A stretch of 64,000 nt of DNA from Siphonodentalium dalli (Eukaryota; Mollusca; Scaphopoda; Gadilida; Siphonodentaliidae), in assembly GCA_032622095.1 (NCBI GenBank), contig CP136062.1, forward strand, positions 196,487,887 through 196,551,886. The letters are read 5' to 3'. Shown piece by piece: positions 30,213 through 44,681 of the stretch. Position 1 is the stretch's first letter, and every line of letters starts with the position of its first letter. A program made the position numbers and the translations under genes. The notes beneath the pieces are model-generated. The model worked only from the letters and a program-made list of their open reading frames with translations, was not told the origin of the DNA and made no database searches.

Positions 30213-33200
30213 TCGACCGATTTGACGGCATGGTTGGGTGGCCCGCCCCAAATACCGCCTAGAAACACCCCGACCCCCCACCCATCGCCCCCGGGGGGTG
30301 CCACCCCGAGGGGGTGAAAATGGGGTATGGACCATTTTCGAGAACGGTAACGATTTCGACCGATTTGACGGCATGGGTGGGTGGCCCGCCCCAAATACCA
30401 CCTAGAAACACCCCCACCCCCCACCCATCACCCCGAGGGGGTGAAAATGGGGTATGGACCATTTTCGAGTACGGTAAGGATTTCGACCGATTTGACGGCC
30501 TGGGTGGGTGGCCCGCCCCAAATGCCACCTAGAAACACCCCCACCCCCACCCATCACCCCCGGAGGGTGCCACCCCGAGGGGGTGAAAATGGGGTATGGA
30601 CCATTTTCGAGAACGGTAGGGATTTCGACCGATTTGACGGCATGGGTGGGTGGCCCGCCCCAAATACCACCTAGAAACACCCCCACCCCCACCCCCCACC
30701 CATCACCCCCGGAGGGTGCCACCCCGAGGGGGTGAAAATGGGGTATGGACCATTTTCGAGAACGGTAAGGATTTCGATCGATTTGACGGTATGGGTGGGT
30801 GGCCCGCCCCAAATACCGCCTAGAAACACCCCGACCCCCACCCATCACCCCCGGGGGGGGGGGGTGCCACCCCGAGGGGGTGAAAATGGGGTATGGACCA
30901 TTTTCGAGAACGGTAACGATTTCGACCGATTTGACGGCATGGGTGGGTGGCCCGCCCCAAATACCACCTAGAAACACCCCCACCCCCACCCATCACCCCG
31001 GAGGGTGCCACCCCGACGGGGTGAAAATGGGGTATGGACCATTTTCGAGAACGGTAAGGATTTCGACCGATTTGACGGCCTGGGTGGGTGGCCCGCCCCA
31101 AATGCCACCTAGAAACACCCCCACCCCCCACCCATCACCCCCGGAGGGTGCCACCCCGAGGGGGTGAAAATGGGGTATGGACCATTTTCGAGAACGGTAG
31201 GGATTTCGACCGATTTGACGGCATGGGTGGGTGGCCCGCCCCAAATACCACCTAGAAACACCCCCACCCCCACCCATCACCCCCGGAGGGTGCCACCCCG
31301 AGGGGGTGAAAATGGGGTATGGACCATTTTCGAGAACGGTAAGGATTTCGACCGATTTGACGGTATGGGTGGGTGGCCCGCCCCAAATACCACCTAGAAA
31401 CACCCCACCCCCCACCCATCACCCCCGGAGGGTGCCACCCCGAGGGGGTGAAAATGGGGTATGGACCATTTTCGAGAACGGTAAGGATTTCGACCGATTT
31501 GACGGCATGGGTGGGTGGCCCGCCCCAAATACTACCTAGAAACACCCCCACCCCCACCCATCACCCCCGGAGGGTGCCACCCCGAGGGGGTGAAAATGGG
31601 GTATGGATCATTTTCGAGAACGGTAAGGATTTCGACCGATTTGACGGCATGGGTGGGTGGCCCGCCCCAAATACCACCTAGAAACACCCCCACCCCCACC
31701 CATCACCCCCGGAGGGTGCCACCCCGAGGGGGTGAAAATAGGGTATGGACCATTTTCGAGAACGGTAAGGATTTCGACCGATTTGACGGCATGGGTGGGT
31801 GGCCCGCCCCAAATACCACCTAGAAACACCCCCACCCCCACCCATCACCCCCGGAGGGTGCCACCCCGAGGGGGTGAAAATGGGGTATGGACCATTTTCG
31901 AGAACGGTAAGGATTTCGACCGATTTGACGGCATGGGTGGGTGGCCCGCCCCAAATACCACATAGAAACACCCCCACCCCCCACCCATCACCCCCGGAGG
32001 GTGCCACCCGAGGGGGTGAAAATGGGGTATGGACCATTTTCGAGAACGGTAAGGATTTCGACCGATTTGACGGCATGGGTGGGTGGCCCGCCCCAAATAC
32101 CACCTAGAAACACCCCACCCCCCACCCATCACCCCCGGAGGGTGCCACCCAGAGGGGGTGAAAATATGGTACGGACCATTTTCGAGAACGGTAAGGATTT
32201 CGACCGATTTGACGGCATGGGTGGGTGGCCCGCCCCAAATACCACCTAGAAATACCCCCACCCCACCCATCACCCCAGGAGGGTGCCACCCCGAGGGGGT
32301 GAAAATGGGGTATGGACCATTTCGAGAACGGTAGGGATTTCGACCGATTTGACGGCATGGGTGGGTGGCCCGCCCCAAATACCACCTAGAAACACCCCCA
32401 CCCCCCCACCATCACCCCCGGAGGGTGCCACCCCGAGGGGGTGAAAATGGGGTGTGGACCATTTTCGAGAACGGTAAGGATTTCGACCGATTTGACGGCA
32501 TGGGTGGGTGGCCCGCCCCAAATACCACCTAGAAACACCCCCACCCCCACCAATCACCCCCGGAGGGTGCCACCCCGAGGGGGTGAAAATGGGGTATGGA
32601 CCATTTTCGAGAACGGTAAGGATTTCGACCGATTTGACGGCATGGTGGGTGGCCCGCCCCAAATACCACATAGAAACACCCCCACCCCCCACCCATCACT
32701 CCCGGAGGGTGCCACCCGAGGGGGTGAAAATGGGGTATGGACCATTTTCGAGAACGGTAGGGATTTCGACCGATTTGACGGCATGGGTGGGTGGCCCGCC
32801 CCAAATACTACCTAGAAACACCCCCACCCCCCACCCATCACCCCCGGAGGGTGCCACCCCGAGGGGGTGAAAATGGGGTATGGACCATTTTCGAGAACGG
32901 TAAGGATTTCGACCGATTTGACGGCATGGGTGGGTGGCCCGCCCCAAATACCACCTAGAAACACCCCCACCCCCCACCCATCACCCCCGGAGGGTGCCAC
33001 CCCGAGGGGGTGAAAATGGGGTATGGATCATTTTCGAGAACGGTAAGGATTTCGACCGATTTGACGGCATGGGTGGGTGGCCCGCCCCAAATACTACCTA
33101 GAAACACCCCCACCCCCACCCATCACCCCCGGAGGGTGCCACCCCGAGGGGGTGAAAATAGGGTATGGACCATTTTCGATAACGGTAAGGATTTCGACCG

Positions 33201-36200
33201 ATTTGACGGCATGGGTGGGTGGCCCGCCCCAAATACCACCTAGAAACACCCCCACCCCACCCATCACCCCCGGAGGGTGCCACCCCGAGGGGGTGAAAAT
33301 GGGGTATGGACCATTTTCGAGAACGGTAAGGATTTCGACCGATTTGACGGCATGGGTGGGTGGCCCGCCCCAATTACCACCTAGAAACACCCCCACCCCC
33401 ACCCATCACCCCCGGAGGGTGCCACCCCGATGGGGTGAAAATGGGGTATGGACCATTTTCGAGAACGGTAAGGATTTCGACCGATTTGACGGCATGGGTG
33501 GGTGGCCCGCCCCAAATACCACCTAGAAACACCCCCACCCCCCACCCATCACCCCCGGAGGGTGCCACCCCGAGGGGGTGAAAATGGGCTATGGACCATT
33601 TTCGAGAACGGTAGGGATTTCGACCGATTTGACGGCATGGGTGGGTGGCCCGCCCCAAATACCACCTAGAAACACCCCCACCCCCACCATCACCCCCGGA
33701 GGGTGCCACCCCGAGGGGGTGAAAATGGGGTGTGGACCATTTTCGAGAACGGTAAGGATTTCGACCGATTTGACGGCATGGGTGGGTGGCCCGCCCCAAA
33801 TACCACCTAGAAACACCCCCACCCCACCAATCACCCCCGGAGGGTGCCACCCCGAGGGGGTGAAAATGGGGATGGACCATTTTCGAGAACGGTAAGGATT
33901 TCGACCGATTTGACGGCATGGGTGGGTGGCCCGCCCCAAATACCACATAGAAACACCCCCACCCCCACCCATCACCCCCGGAGGGTGCCACCCGAGGGGG
34001 TGAAAATGGGGTATGGACCATTTTCGAGAACGGTAGGGATTTCGACCGATTTGACGGCATGGGTGGGTGGCCCGCCCCAAATACTACCTAGAAACACCCC
34101 CACCCCCACCCATCACCCCCGGAGGGTGCCACCCCGAGGGGGTGAAAATGGGGTATGGATCATTTTCGAGAACGGTTAGGATTTCGACCGATTTGACGGC
34201 ATGGGTGGGTGGCCCGCCCCAAATACTACCTAGAAACACCCCCACCCCCACCCATCACCCCCGGAGGGTGCCACCCCGAGGGGGTGAAAATAGGGTATGG
34301 ACCATTTTCGATAACGGTAAGGATTTCGACCGATTTGACGGCATGGGTGGGTGGCCCGCCCCAAATACCACCTAGAAACACCCCCACCCCACCCATCACC
34401 CCCGGAGGGTGCCACCCCGAGGGGGTGAAAATGGGGTATGGACCATTTTCGAGAACGGTAAGGATTTCGACCGATTTGACGGCATGGGTGGGTGGCCCGC
34501 CCCAATTACCACCTAGAAACACCCCCACCCCCCACCCATCACCCCCGGAGGGTGCCACCCCGATGGGGTGAAAATGGGGTATGGACCATTTTCGAGAACG
34601 GTAAGGATTTCGACCGATTTGACGGCATGGGTGGGTGGCCCGCCCCAAATACCACCTAGAAACACCCCCATCCCCACCCATCACCCCCGGAGGGTGCCAC
34701 CCAGAGGGGGTGAAATTAGGGTACGGACCATTTTCGAGAACGGTAAGGATTTCGACCGATTTGACGGCATGGGTGGGTGGCCCGCCCCAAATACCACCTA
34801 GAAACACCCCCACCCCCCACCCATCACCCCCGGAGGGTGCCACCCGAGGGGGTGAAAATGGGGTATGGACCATTTTCGAGAACGGTAGGGATTTCGACCG
34901 ATTTGACGGAATGGGTGGGTGGCCCGCCCCAAATACTACCTAGAAACACCCCCACCCCCACCCATCACCCCCGGAGGGTGCCACCCCGAGGGGGTGAAAA
35001 TGGGGTATGGACCATTTTCGAGAACGGTAAGGATTTCGACCGATTTGACGGCATGGGTGGGTGGCCCGCCCCAAATACCACCTAGAAACACCCCCACCCC
35101 CACCCATCACCCCCGGAGGGTGCCACACCGAGGGGGTGAAAATGGGGTATGGACTATTTTCGAGAACGGTAAGGATTTCGACCGATTTGACGGCATGGGT
35201 GGGTGGCCCGCCCCAAATACCACCTAGAAACACCCCACCCCCCCCCATCACCCCCGGAGGGTGCCACCCCGAGGGGGTGAAAATGGGGTATGGACCATTT
35301 TCGAGAACGGTAAGGATTTCGACCGATTTGACGGCATGGGTGGGTGGCCCGCCCCAAATACCACCTAGAAACACCCCCACCCCCCACCCATCACCCCCGG
35401 AGGGTGCCACCCCGAGGGGGTGAAAATGGGCTATGGACCATTTTCGAGAACGGTAGGGATTTCGACCGATTTGACGGCATGGGTGGGTGGCCCGCCCCAA
35501 ATACCACCTAGAAACACCCCCACCCCCACCATCACCCCCGGAGGGTGCCACCCCGAGGGGGTGAAAATGGGGTGTGGACCATTTTCGAGAACGGTAAGGA
35601 TTTCGACCGATTTGACGGCATGGGTGGGTGGCCCGCCCCAAATACCACCTAGAAACACCCCCACCCCACCAATCACCCCCGGAGGGTGCCACCCCGAGGG
35701 GGTGAAAATGGGGATGGACCATTTTCGAGAACGGTAAGGATTTCGACCGATTTGACGGCATGGGTGGGTGGCCCGCCCCAAATACCACATAGAAACACCC
35801 CCACCCCCACCATCACCCCCGGAGGGTGCCACCCGAGGGGGTGAAAATGGGGTATGGACCATTTTCGAGAACGGTAGGGATTTCGACCGATTTGACGGCA
35901 TGGGTGGGTGGCCCGCCCCAAATACTACCTAGAAACACCCCCACCCCCACCCATCACCCCCGGAGGGTGCCACCCCGAGGGGGTGAAAATGGGGTATGGA
36001 TCATTTTCGAGAACGGTTAGGATTTCGACCGATTTGACGGCATGGGTGGGTGGCCCGCCCCAAATACTACCTAGAAACACCCCCACCCCCACCCATCACC
36101 CCCGGAGGGTGCCACCCCGAGGGGGTGAAAATAGGGTATGGACCATTTTCGATAACGGTAAGGATTTCGACCGATTTGACGGCATGGGTGGGTGGCCCGC

Positions 36201-39200
36201 CCCAAATACCACCTAGAAACACCCCCACCCCACCCATCACCCCCGGAGGGTGCCACCCCGAGGGGGTGAAAATGGGGTATGGACCATTTTCGAGAACGGT
36301 AAGGATTTCGACCGATTTGACGGCATGGGTGGGTGGCCCGCCCCAATTACCACCTAGAAACACCCCCACCCCCCACCCATCACCCCCGGAGGGTGCCACC
36401 CCGATGGGGTGAAAATGGGGTATGGACCATTTTCGAGAACGGTAAGGATTTCGACCGATTTGACGGCATGGGTGGGTGGCCCGCCCCAAATACCACCTAG
36501 AAACACCCCCATCCCCACCCATCACCCCCGGAGGGTGCCACCCAGAGGGGGTGAAATTAGGGTACGGACCATTTTCGAGAACGGTAAGGATTTCGACCGA
36601 TTTGACGGCATGGGTGGGTGGCCCGCCCCAAATACCACCTAGAAACACCCCCACCCCCCCACCCATCACCCCCGGAGGGTGCCACCCGAGGGGGTGAAAA
36701 TGGGGTATGGACCATTTTCGAGAACGGTAGGGATTTCGACCGATTTGACGGAATGGGTGGGTGGCCCGCCCCAAATACTACCTAGAAACACCCCCACCCC
36801 ACCCATCACCCCCGGAGGGTGCCACCCCGAGGGGGTGAAAATGGGGTATGGACCATTTTCGAGAACGGTAAGGATTTCGACCGATTTGACGGCATGGGTG
36901 GGTGGCCCGCCCCAAATACCACCTAGAAACACCCCCACCCCCACCCATCACCCCCGGAGGGTGCCACACCGAGGGGGTGAAAATGGGGTATGGACTATTT
37001 TCGAGAACGGTAAGGATTTCGACCGATTTGACGGCATGGGTGGGTGGCCCGCCCCAAATACCACCTAGAAACACCCCACCCCCCCCCATCACCCCCGGAG
37101 GGTGCCACCCCGAGGGGGTGAAAATGGGGTATGGACCATTTTCGAGAACGGTAAGGATTTCGACCGATTTGACGGCATGGGTGGGTGGCCCGCCCCAAAT
37201 ACCACCTAGAAACACCCCCACCCATCACCCCCGGAGGGTGCCACCCCGAGGGGGTGAAAATAGGGTATGGACCATTTTCGAGAACGGTAAGGATTTCGAC
37301 CGATTTGACGGCATGGGTGGGTGGCCCGCCCCAAATACCACCTAGAAACACCCCACCCCCACCCATCACCTCCGGAGGGTGCCACCCCGAGGGGGTGAAA
37401 ATGGGGTATGGACCATTTTCGAGAACGGTAACGATTTCGACCGATTTGACGGCATGGGTGGGTGGCCCGCCCCAAATACCACCTAGAAACACCCACACCC
37501 CCACCCATCACCCCCGGAGGGTGCCACCCCGATGGGGTGAAAATGGGGTATGGACCATTTTCGAGAACGGTAAGGATTTCGACCGATTTGACGGCATGGG
37601 TGGGTGGCCCGCCCCAAATACCACATAGAAACACCCCCACCCCCCACCCATCACCCCCGAGGGGGTGAAAATGGGGTATGGACCATTTTCGAGAACGGTA
37701 AGGATTTCGACCGATTTGACGGCATGGGTGGGTGGCCCGCCCCAAATACCACCTAGAAACACCCACACCCCCCACCCATCACCCCCGGAGGGTGCCACCC
37801 CGAGGGGGTGAAAATGGGGTATGGACCATTTTCGAGAACGGTAGGGATTTCGACCGATTTGACGGCATGGGTGGGTGGCCCGCCCCAAATACCACCTAGA
37901 AACACCCCCACCCCACCCATCACCCCCGGAGGGTGCCACCCCGAGGGGGTGAAAATGGGGTATGGACCATTTTCGAGAACGGTAAGGATTTCGACCGATT
38001 TGACGGCATGGGTGGGTGGCCCGCCCCAATTACCACCTAGAAACACCCCCACCCCCCACCCATCACCCCCGGAGGGTGCCACCCCGATGGGGTGAAAATG
38101 GGGTATGGACCATTTTCGAGAACGGTAAGGATTTCGACCGATTTGACGGCATGGGTGGGTGGCCCGCCCCAAATACCACCTAGAAACACCCCCATCCCCA
38201 CCCATCACCCCCGGAGGGTGCCACCCAGAGGGGGTGAAATTAGGGTACGGACCATTTTCGAGAACGGTAAGGATTTCGACCGATTTGACGGCATGGGTGG
38301 GTGGCCCGCCCCAAATACCACCTAGAAACACCCCCACCCCCCACCCATCACCCCCGGAGGGTGCCACCCGAGGGGGTGAAAATGGGGTATGGACCATTTT
38401 CGAGAACGGTAGGGATTTCGACCGATTTGACGGAATGGGTGGGTGGCCCGCCCCAAATACTACCTAGAAACACCCCCACCCCCACCCATCACCCCCGGAG
38501 GGTGCCACCCCGAGGGGGTGAAAATGGGGTATGGACCATTTTCGAGAACGGTAAGGATTTCGACCGATTTGACGGCATGGGTGGGTGGCCCGCCCCAAAT
38601 ACCACCTAGAAACACCCCCACCCCCACCCATCACCCCCGGAGGGTGCCACACCGAGGGGGTGAAAATGGGGTATGGACTATTTTCGAGAACGGTAAGGAT
38701 TTCGACCGATTTGACGGCATGGGTGGGTGGCCCGCCCCAAATACCACCTAGAAACACCCCACCCCCCCCATCACCCCCGGAGGGTGCCACCCCGAGGGGG
38801 TGAAAATGGGGTATGGACCATTTTCGAGAACGGTAAGGATTTCGACCGATTTGACGGCATGGGTGGGTGGCCCGCCCCAAATACCACCTAGAAACACCCC
38901 CACCCATCACCCCCGGAGGGTGCCACCCCGAGGGGGTGAAAATAGGGTATGGACCATTTTCGAGAACGGTAAGGATTTCGACCGATTTGACGGCATGGGT
39001 GGGTGGCCCGCCCCAAATACCACCTAGAAACACCCCACCCCCCACCCATCACCTCCGGAGGGTGCCACCCCGAGGGGGTGAAAATGGGGTATGGACCATT
39101 TTCGAGAACGGTAACGATTTCGACCGATTTGACGGCATGGGTGGGTGGCCCGCCCCAAATACCACCTAGAAACACCCACACCCCCACCCATCACCCCCGG

Positions 39201-42200
39201 AGGGTGCCACCCCGATGGGGTGAAAATGGGGTATGGACCATTTTCGAGAACGGTAAGGATTTCGACCGATTTGACGGCATGGGTGGGTGGCCCGCCCCAA
39301 ATACCACATAGAAACACCCCCACCCCCCACCCATCACCCCCGAGGGGGTGAAAATGGGGTATGGACCATTTTCGAGAACGGTAAGGATTTCGACCGATTT
39401 GACGGCATGGGTGGGTGGCCCGCCCCAAATACCACCTAGAAACACCCACACCCCCCCACCCATCACCCCCGGAGGGTGCCACCCCGAGGGGGTGAAAATG
39501 GGGTATGGACCATTTTCGAGAACGGTAGGGATTTCGACCGATTTGACGGCATGGGTGGGTGGCCCGCCCCAAATACCACCTAGAAACACCCCCACCCCCA
39601 CCCATCATTCCCGGAGGGTGCCACCCCGAGGGGGTGAAAATGGGGTATGGACCATTTTCGAGAACGGTAAGGATTTCGACCGATTTGACGGCATGGGTGG
39701 GTTGCCCGCCCCAAATACCACCTAGAAACACCCCCCACCCATCACCCCCGGAGGGTGCCACCCCGAGGGGGTGAAAATGGGGTATGGACCATTTTCGAGA
39801 ACGGTAAGGATTTCGACCGATTTGACGGCATGGGGGGGTGGCCCGCCCCAAATACCACCTAGAAACACCCCCACCCCCACCCATCACCCCCGGAGGGTGC
39901 CACCCCGAGGGGGTGAAAATAGGGTACGGACCATTTTCGAGAACGGTAAGGATTTCGACCGATTTGACGGCATGGGTGGGTGGCCCGCCCCAAATACTAC
40001 CTAGAAACACCCCCACCCCCACCCATCACCCCCGGAGGGTGCCACCCCGAGGGGGTGAAAATGGGGTAAGGACCATTTTCGAGAACGGTAGGGATTTCGA
40101 CCGATTTGACGGCATGGGTGGGTGGCCCGCCCCAAATACCACCTAGAAACACCCCCACCCCCACCAAATGGGGTGTGGACCATTTTCGAGAACGGTAAGG
40201 ATTTCGACCGATTTGACGGCATGGGTGGGTGGCCCGCCCCAAATACCCTCCGGGGGTGATGGGTGGGGTGGGGGTGTTTCTAGGTGGTATTTGGGGCGGG
40301 CCACCCACCCATGCCGTCAAATCGGTCGAAATCCTTACCGTTCTCGAAAATGGTCCATACCCCATTTTCACCCCCTCGGGGTGGCACCCTCCGGGGGTGA
40401 TGGGTGGGGGGGGTGGGGGTGTTTCTAGGTGGTATTTGGGGCGGGCCACCCACCCATGCCGTCAAATCGGTCGAAATCCTTACCGTTCTCGAAAATGGTC
40501 CATACCCCATTTTCACCCCCTCGGGGTGGCACCCTCCGGGGGTGATGGGTGGGGGGTGGGGGTGTTTCTAGGTGGTATTTGTGGCGGGCCACCCACCCAT
40601 GCCGTCAAATCGGTCGAAATCCTTACCGTTCTCGAAAATGGTCCATACCCCATTTTCACCCCCTCGGGGTGGCACCCTCCGGGGGTGAAGGGTGGGGGGG
40701 TGGGGTGTTTCTAGGTGGTATTTGGGGCGGGCCACTCACCATGCCGTCAAATCGCTCGAAATCCTTACCGTTCTCGAAAATGGTCCATACCCCATTTTCA
40801 CCCCCTCGGGGTGGCACCCTCCGGGGGTGATGGGTGGGGGTGGGGTGTTTCTAGGTGGTATTTGGGGCGGGCCACCCACCCATGCCGTCAAATCGGTCGA
40901 AATCCTTACCGTTCTCGAAAATGGTCCATACCCTATTTTCACCCCCTCGGGGTGGCACCCTCCGGGGGTGATGGTGGGGTGGGGGTGTTTCTAGGTAGTA
41001 TTTGGGGCGGGCCACCCACCCATGCCGTCAAATCGGTCGAAATCCTTACCGTTCTCGAAAATGGTCCATACCCCATTTTCACCCCCTCGGGGTGGCACCC
41101 TCCGGGGTGATGGGTGGGGGTGGGGGTGTTTCTAGGTGGTATTTGGGGCGGGCCACCCACCCATGCCGTCAAATCGGTCGAAATCCCTACCGTTCTCGAA
41201 AATGGTCCATACCCCATTTTCACCCCCTCGGGGTGGCACCCTCCGGGGGTGATGGGTGGCGGTGGGGGTGTTTCTAGGTGGTATTTGGGGCGGGCCACCC
41301 ACCCATGCCGTCAAATCGGTCGAAATCCTTACCGTTCTCGAAAATGGTCCATACCCCATTTTCACCCCCTCGGGGTGGCACCCTCCGGGGGTGATGGGTG
41401 GGGGTGTGGGTGTTTCTAGGTGGTATTTGGGGCGGGCCACCCACCCATGCCGTCAAATCGGTCGAAATCCTTACCGTTCTCGAAAATGGTCCATACCCCA
41501 TTTTCACCCCCTCGGTGTGGCACCCTCCGGGGGTGATGGGTGGGGGTGGGGGTGGGGGTGGTATTTGGGGCGGGCCACCCACCCATGCCGTCAAATCGGT
41601 CGAAATCCTTACCGTTCTCGAAAATGGTCCACACCCCATTTTCACCCCCTCGGGGTGGCACCCTCCGGGGGTGATGGATGGGGGTGGGGGTGTTTCTAGG
41701 TGGTATTTGGGGCGGGCCACCCACCCATGCCGTCAAATCGGTCGAAATCCTTACCGTTCTCGAAAATGGTCCATGCCCCATTTTCACCCCCTCGGGGTGG
41801 CACCCTCCGGGGGTGATGGTGGGGGTGGTGGTGTTTCTAGGTGGTATTTGGGGCGGGCCACCCACCCATGCCGTCAAATCGGTCGAAATCGTTACCGTTC
41901 TCGAAAATGGTCCATACCCCATTTTCACCCCCTCGGGGTGGCACCCTCCGGGGGTGATGGGTGGGGGTTGGGGGTGTTTCTAGGTAGTATTTGGGGCGGG
42001 CCACCCACCCATGCCGTCAAATCGGTCGAAATTCTTACCGTTCTCGAAAATGGTCCATACCCCATTTTCACCCCCTCGGGGTGGCACCCTCCGGGGGTGA
42101 TGGGTGGGGTGGGGTGTTTCTAGGTGGTATTTGGGGCGGGCCACCCACCTATGCCGTCAAATCGGTCGAAATCCTTACCGTGCTCGAAAATGGTCCATAC

Positions 42201-42744
42201 CCCATTTTCACCCCCTCGGGGTGGCACCCTCCGGGGGTGATGGGTGGGGGGTGGGGTGGGGTGTTTCTAGGTGGTATTTGGGGCGGGCCACCCACCCATG
42301 CCGTCAAATCGGTCGAAATCCCTACCGTTCTCGAAAATGGTCCATACCCCATTTTCACCCCCTCGGGTGGCACCCTCCGGGGGTGATGGTGGGGGTGGGG
42401 GTGTTTCTAGGTGGTATTTGGGGCGGGCCACCCACCCATGCCGTCAAATCGGTCGAAATCCTTACCGTTCTCGAAAATGGTCCATACCCCTTTTTCACCC
42501 CCTCGGGGTGGCACCCTCCGGGGGTGATGGGTGGGGGTGGGGGTGTTTCTAGGTGGTATTTGGGGCGGGCCACCCACCCATGCCGTCAAATCGGTCGAAA
42601 TCGTTACCGTTCTCGAAAATGGTCCATACCCCATTTTCACCCCCTCGGGGTGGCACCCCCCCCGGGGGTGATGGGTGGGGGGTCGGGGTGTTTCTAGGCG
42701 GTATTTGGGGCGGGCCACCCAACCATGCCGTCAAATCGGTCGAA
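30213..42744. repeat. 142-bp satellite array with inversion at 40246
   Basis: There are about 88 monomers of a GC-rich 142-bp unit (contains TTCGACCGATTTGACGGC, GGGTGGGTGGCCCGCCCC and CACCCCGAGGGGGTGAAAA). About 70 are forward (30213 to about 40246) and about 17 reversed (40246-42744). A truncated monomer lies near 40165, just before the flip. Shared monomer variants recur at spacings of 1132, 1841 and 1683 bp (8, 13 and 12 monomers), showing block duplication. Long frames occur on both strands throughout but reflect the lack of stops in the unit, not genes. Confidence 0.95.
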
Positions 42745-44149
42745 AAGGACATTTTTGAAAATAAGGAATAAGGAATAGGGAATAAGTTCCAATTGTCATG
42801 TCGGTAATTAATTGCGATTAAGCGCTATGAGTTGCTTGAGAGTAAGTTTAACTACCCATATACCTAACTATTAGCATGACCGGGTGTATCTGCATTTGGC
42901 AAATTTAAACTAAATGTCCGATCAGAAAGACCCATATTATAAAGATACAACAACAACAACAACAACAATATTTCTTCAAAATAAGCTTTAGTTATCAGAA
43001 TCGATTAACTGCAAAAAATAATGCTGACCACTGTCAACTATGGTATCAAATTTCCCAAAAACGTGTGATTTATAAACATTTTGTTCAAAAAAATATGGCC
43101 GTATAATTACTAAAATATCACGAAATTTTACCGTATTTACCACTTGTATTAGAGTTATCCATCTTCATCCGCAATTTTGACCGAAACCACCCTTTTGACG
43201 GCGTGTTTCTGGGCAGCAATCAATTGAAATAACAAATTTCAATAATCGATATTTGATCACACTTGAGCTTTGATGGGTTGGTTCCTCGACTCGACTCGAC
43301 TCGACTAAACAGAAGGTAAAATACTGTCGCGAGTCACCCATTTTGATAAAGAATTTAGGCTAGTTCACAATCCCAACTATCCAAAGCAATGAAAACAAGG
43401 AGGTGATATGTCAATATGAGTTCAGTTTTAGTTATAGTTACACCTATTTATTCACCAGGGGTACATAGTTACATATAACCGTGAATTGCGCTTAATCTCA
43501 AATAATTATGCTTAAGTTCTATTGCTTAGCTGCAATTAATTATGAAATGTGAATTTGGCCTCTCATAGAAATGGAAATAAACATCTGCATATTTGACGGC
43601 TATGCTATAATATGTAATATTAGCGAAAATTCTCCGAAATATGGGTGGGTGCCTGTAGTTTAAAACATAAAAATAAAGGGGTGTATATATATATACCCGA
43701 AAAATGTAGTGAAAACTTTATACAATCGTAATCAAAACTCGGGTGGTGGGTCCCGAAAGTGGCCATAACGAAAAAGAACAGCCATGGGTCCCGATTTGTT
43801 TTTTCTTAAATTAATCGAATTTTAATTTTATTTTAAGTATCAAATTTCACGCTATATACTGGCTGAAATATCAAACTATTGGAAAATACATCTACACCTC
43901 CCACCATCAAAACAATCATGTTGCTACGGCCTTGGTCATGGAGGGCATTGTAATATTCTTTTTCTAACAATATTTCCATAAATAATTCTTTGGTTAATGA
44001 CCTTACACGACACGATCTGAACGAATGTTATGAGAACAAATTGCAAACTGTACTCGGTTAACTAATCTTGATCAGTATACTATAGTTGCAACAGAAAAGC
44101 AGTTGGCCAAAAAATTGCCACTGTTAACGAAAGGCAGCCAACCAACTAA
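42745..44149. other. Right border and inner segment of element S
   Basis: 42745-42838 mirrors 30119-30212. Further right, about 43480-43570 again mirrors 30015-30070 (CAAATTCACATTT and TTGCGCTTAA motifs). A CAACAACAA run lies at 42950 and GACTCGACTCGACT at 43291. No gene is supported. Confidence 0.45.
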
Positions 44150-44681
44150 TCCATTTCGACTCTTGATTGAACAACAAAAACTGTCCGCCGGGTCTGGTGG
44201 ATTGCTACTAAATTCCGGGGTGTACAGGACTAACCGGACAGTATTTTCGAGGTGGTTACCTGTATCAAAAGATGAAATTTGGTATTTTTAGACAGTCCGT
44301 GAAAATACTCAATATATGCATTTTTGGGGGGAAAACATGCCTTTCGATTGGTATATAGGTTTTTGCGACAGCTGCCTGCGATGAATGTGAAAAGTATGAT
44401 TTTCTGGGATATTTTGGGGAAGAAATCGTCTTGCGGCGATGATTAAATTACATTTTTTCCGCGATCGAACAACGACAACTGACTTAAATTGATCGTCGGT
44501 GTCCGAACATTAGCGAAGAAATATTCACTCACCTTCAGTTGGTCAGATATGCTATCCAAGCGTTTATTTTCCAAAAAAAACCGTCAAAAAATGTCAATAA
44601 ATATTTGTCGACTGATATTTCTCCACCTCGAAATCTACGACTTCCGGTTTTGGTTCGAGTCCGTTGATACACTGTGGTTGT

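Larger units (their letters stand above)
28203..44676. mobile_element. Element S: 16.5 kb CACAGTG-ended transposon carrying a satellite array
   Basis: The ends are CACAGTGGATCAACGGAC (left) and the complement of CACAGTGTATCAACGGAC (right). They are flanked by a perfect 5-bp duplication GTTGT at 28198-28202 and 44677-44681. The inverted ends are similar for about 475 bp (28203-28680 and about 44150-44676). An A-rich ACCAAAACC lies 15 nt inside the heptamer on both sides. It splits one Penelope-like RT frame cleanly. CACAGTG ends and a 5-bp duplication are features of Transib and RAG-like transposons. No transposase is present. The interior is the 142-bp satellite array plus unassigned flanks. 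Confidence 0.75.

Noticed and set aside
30213-42744. Dozens of 70-330 codon frames on both strands
   Set aside because: All are readings of the 142-bp satellite; the unit simply lacks stops in several frames and neighbouring frames repeat the same peptides.
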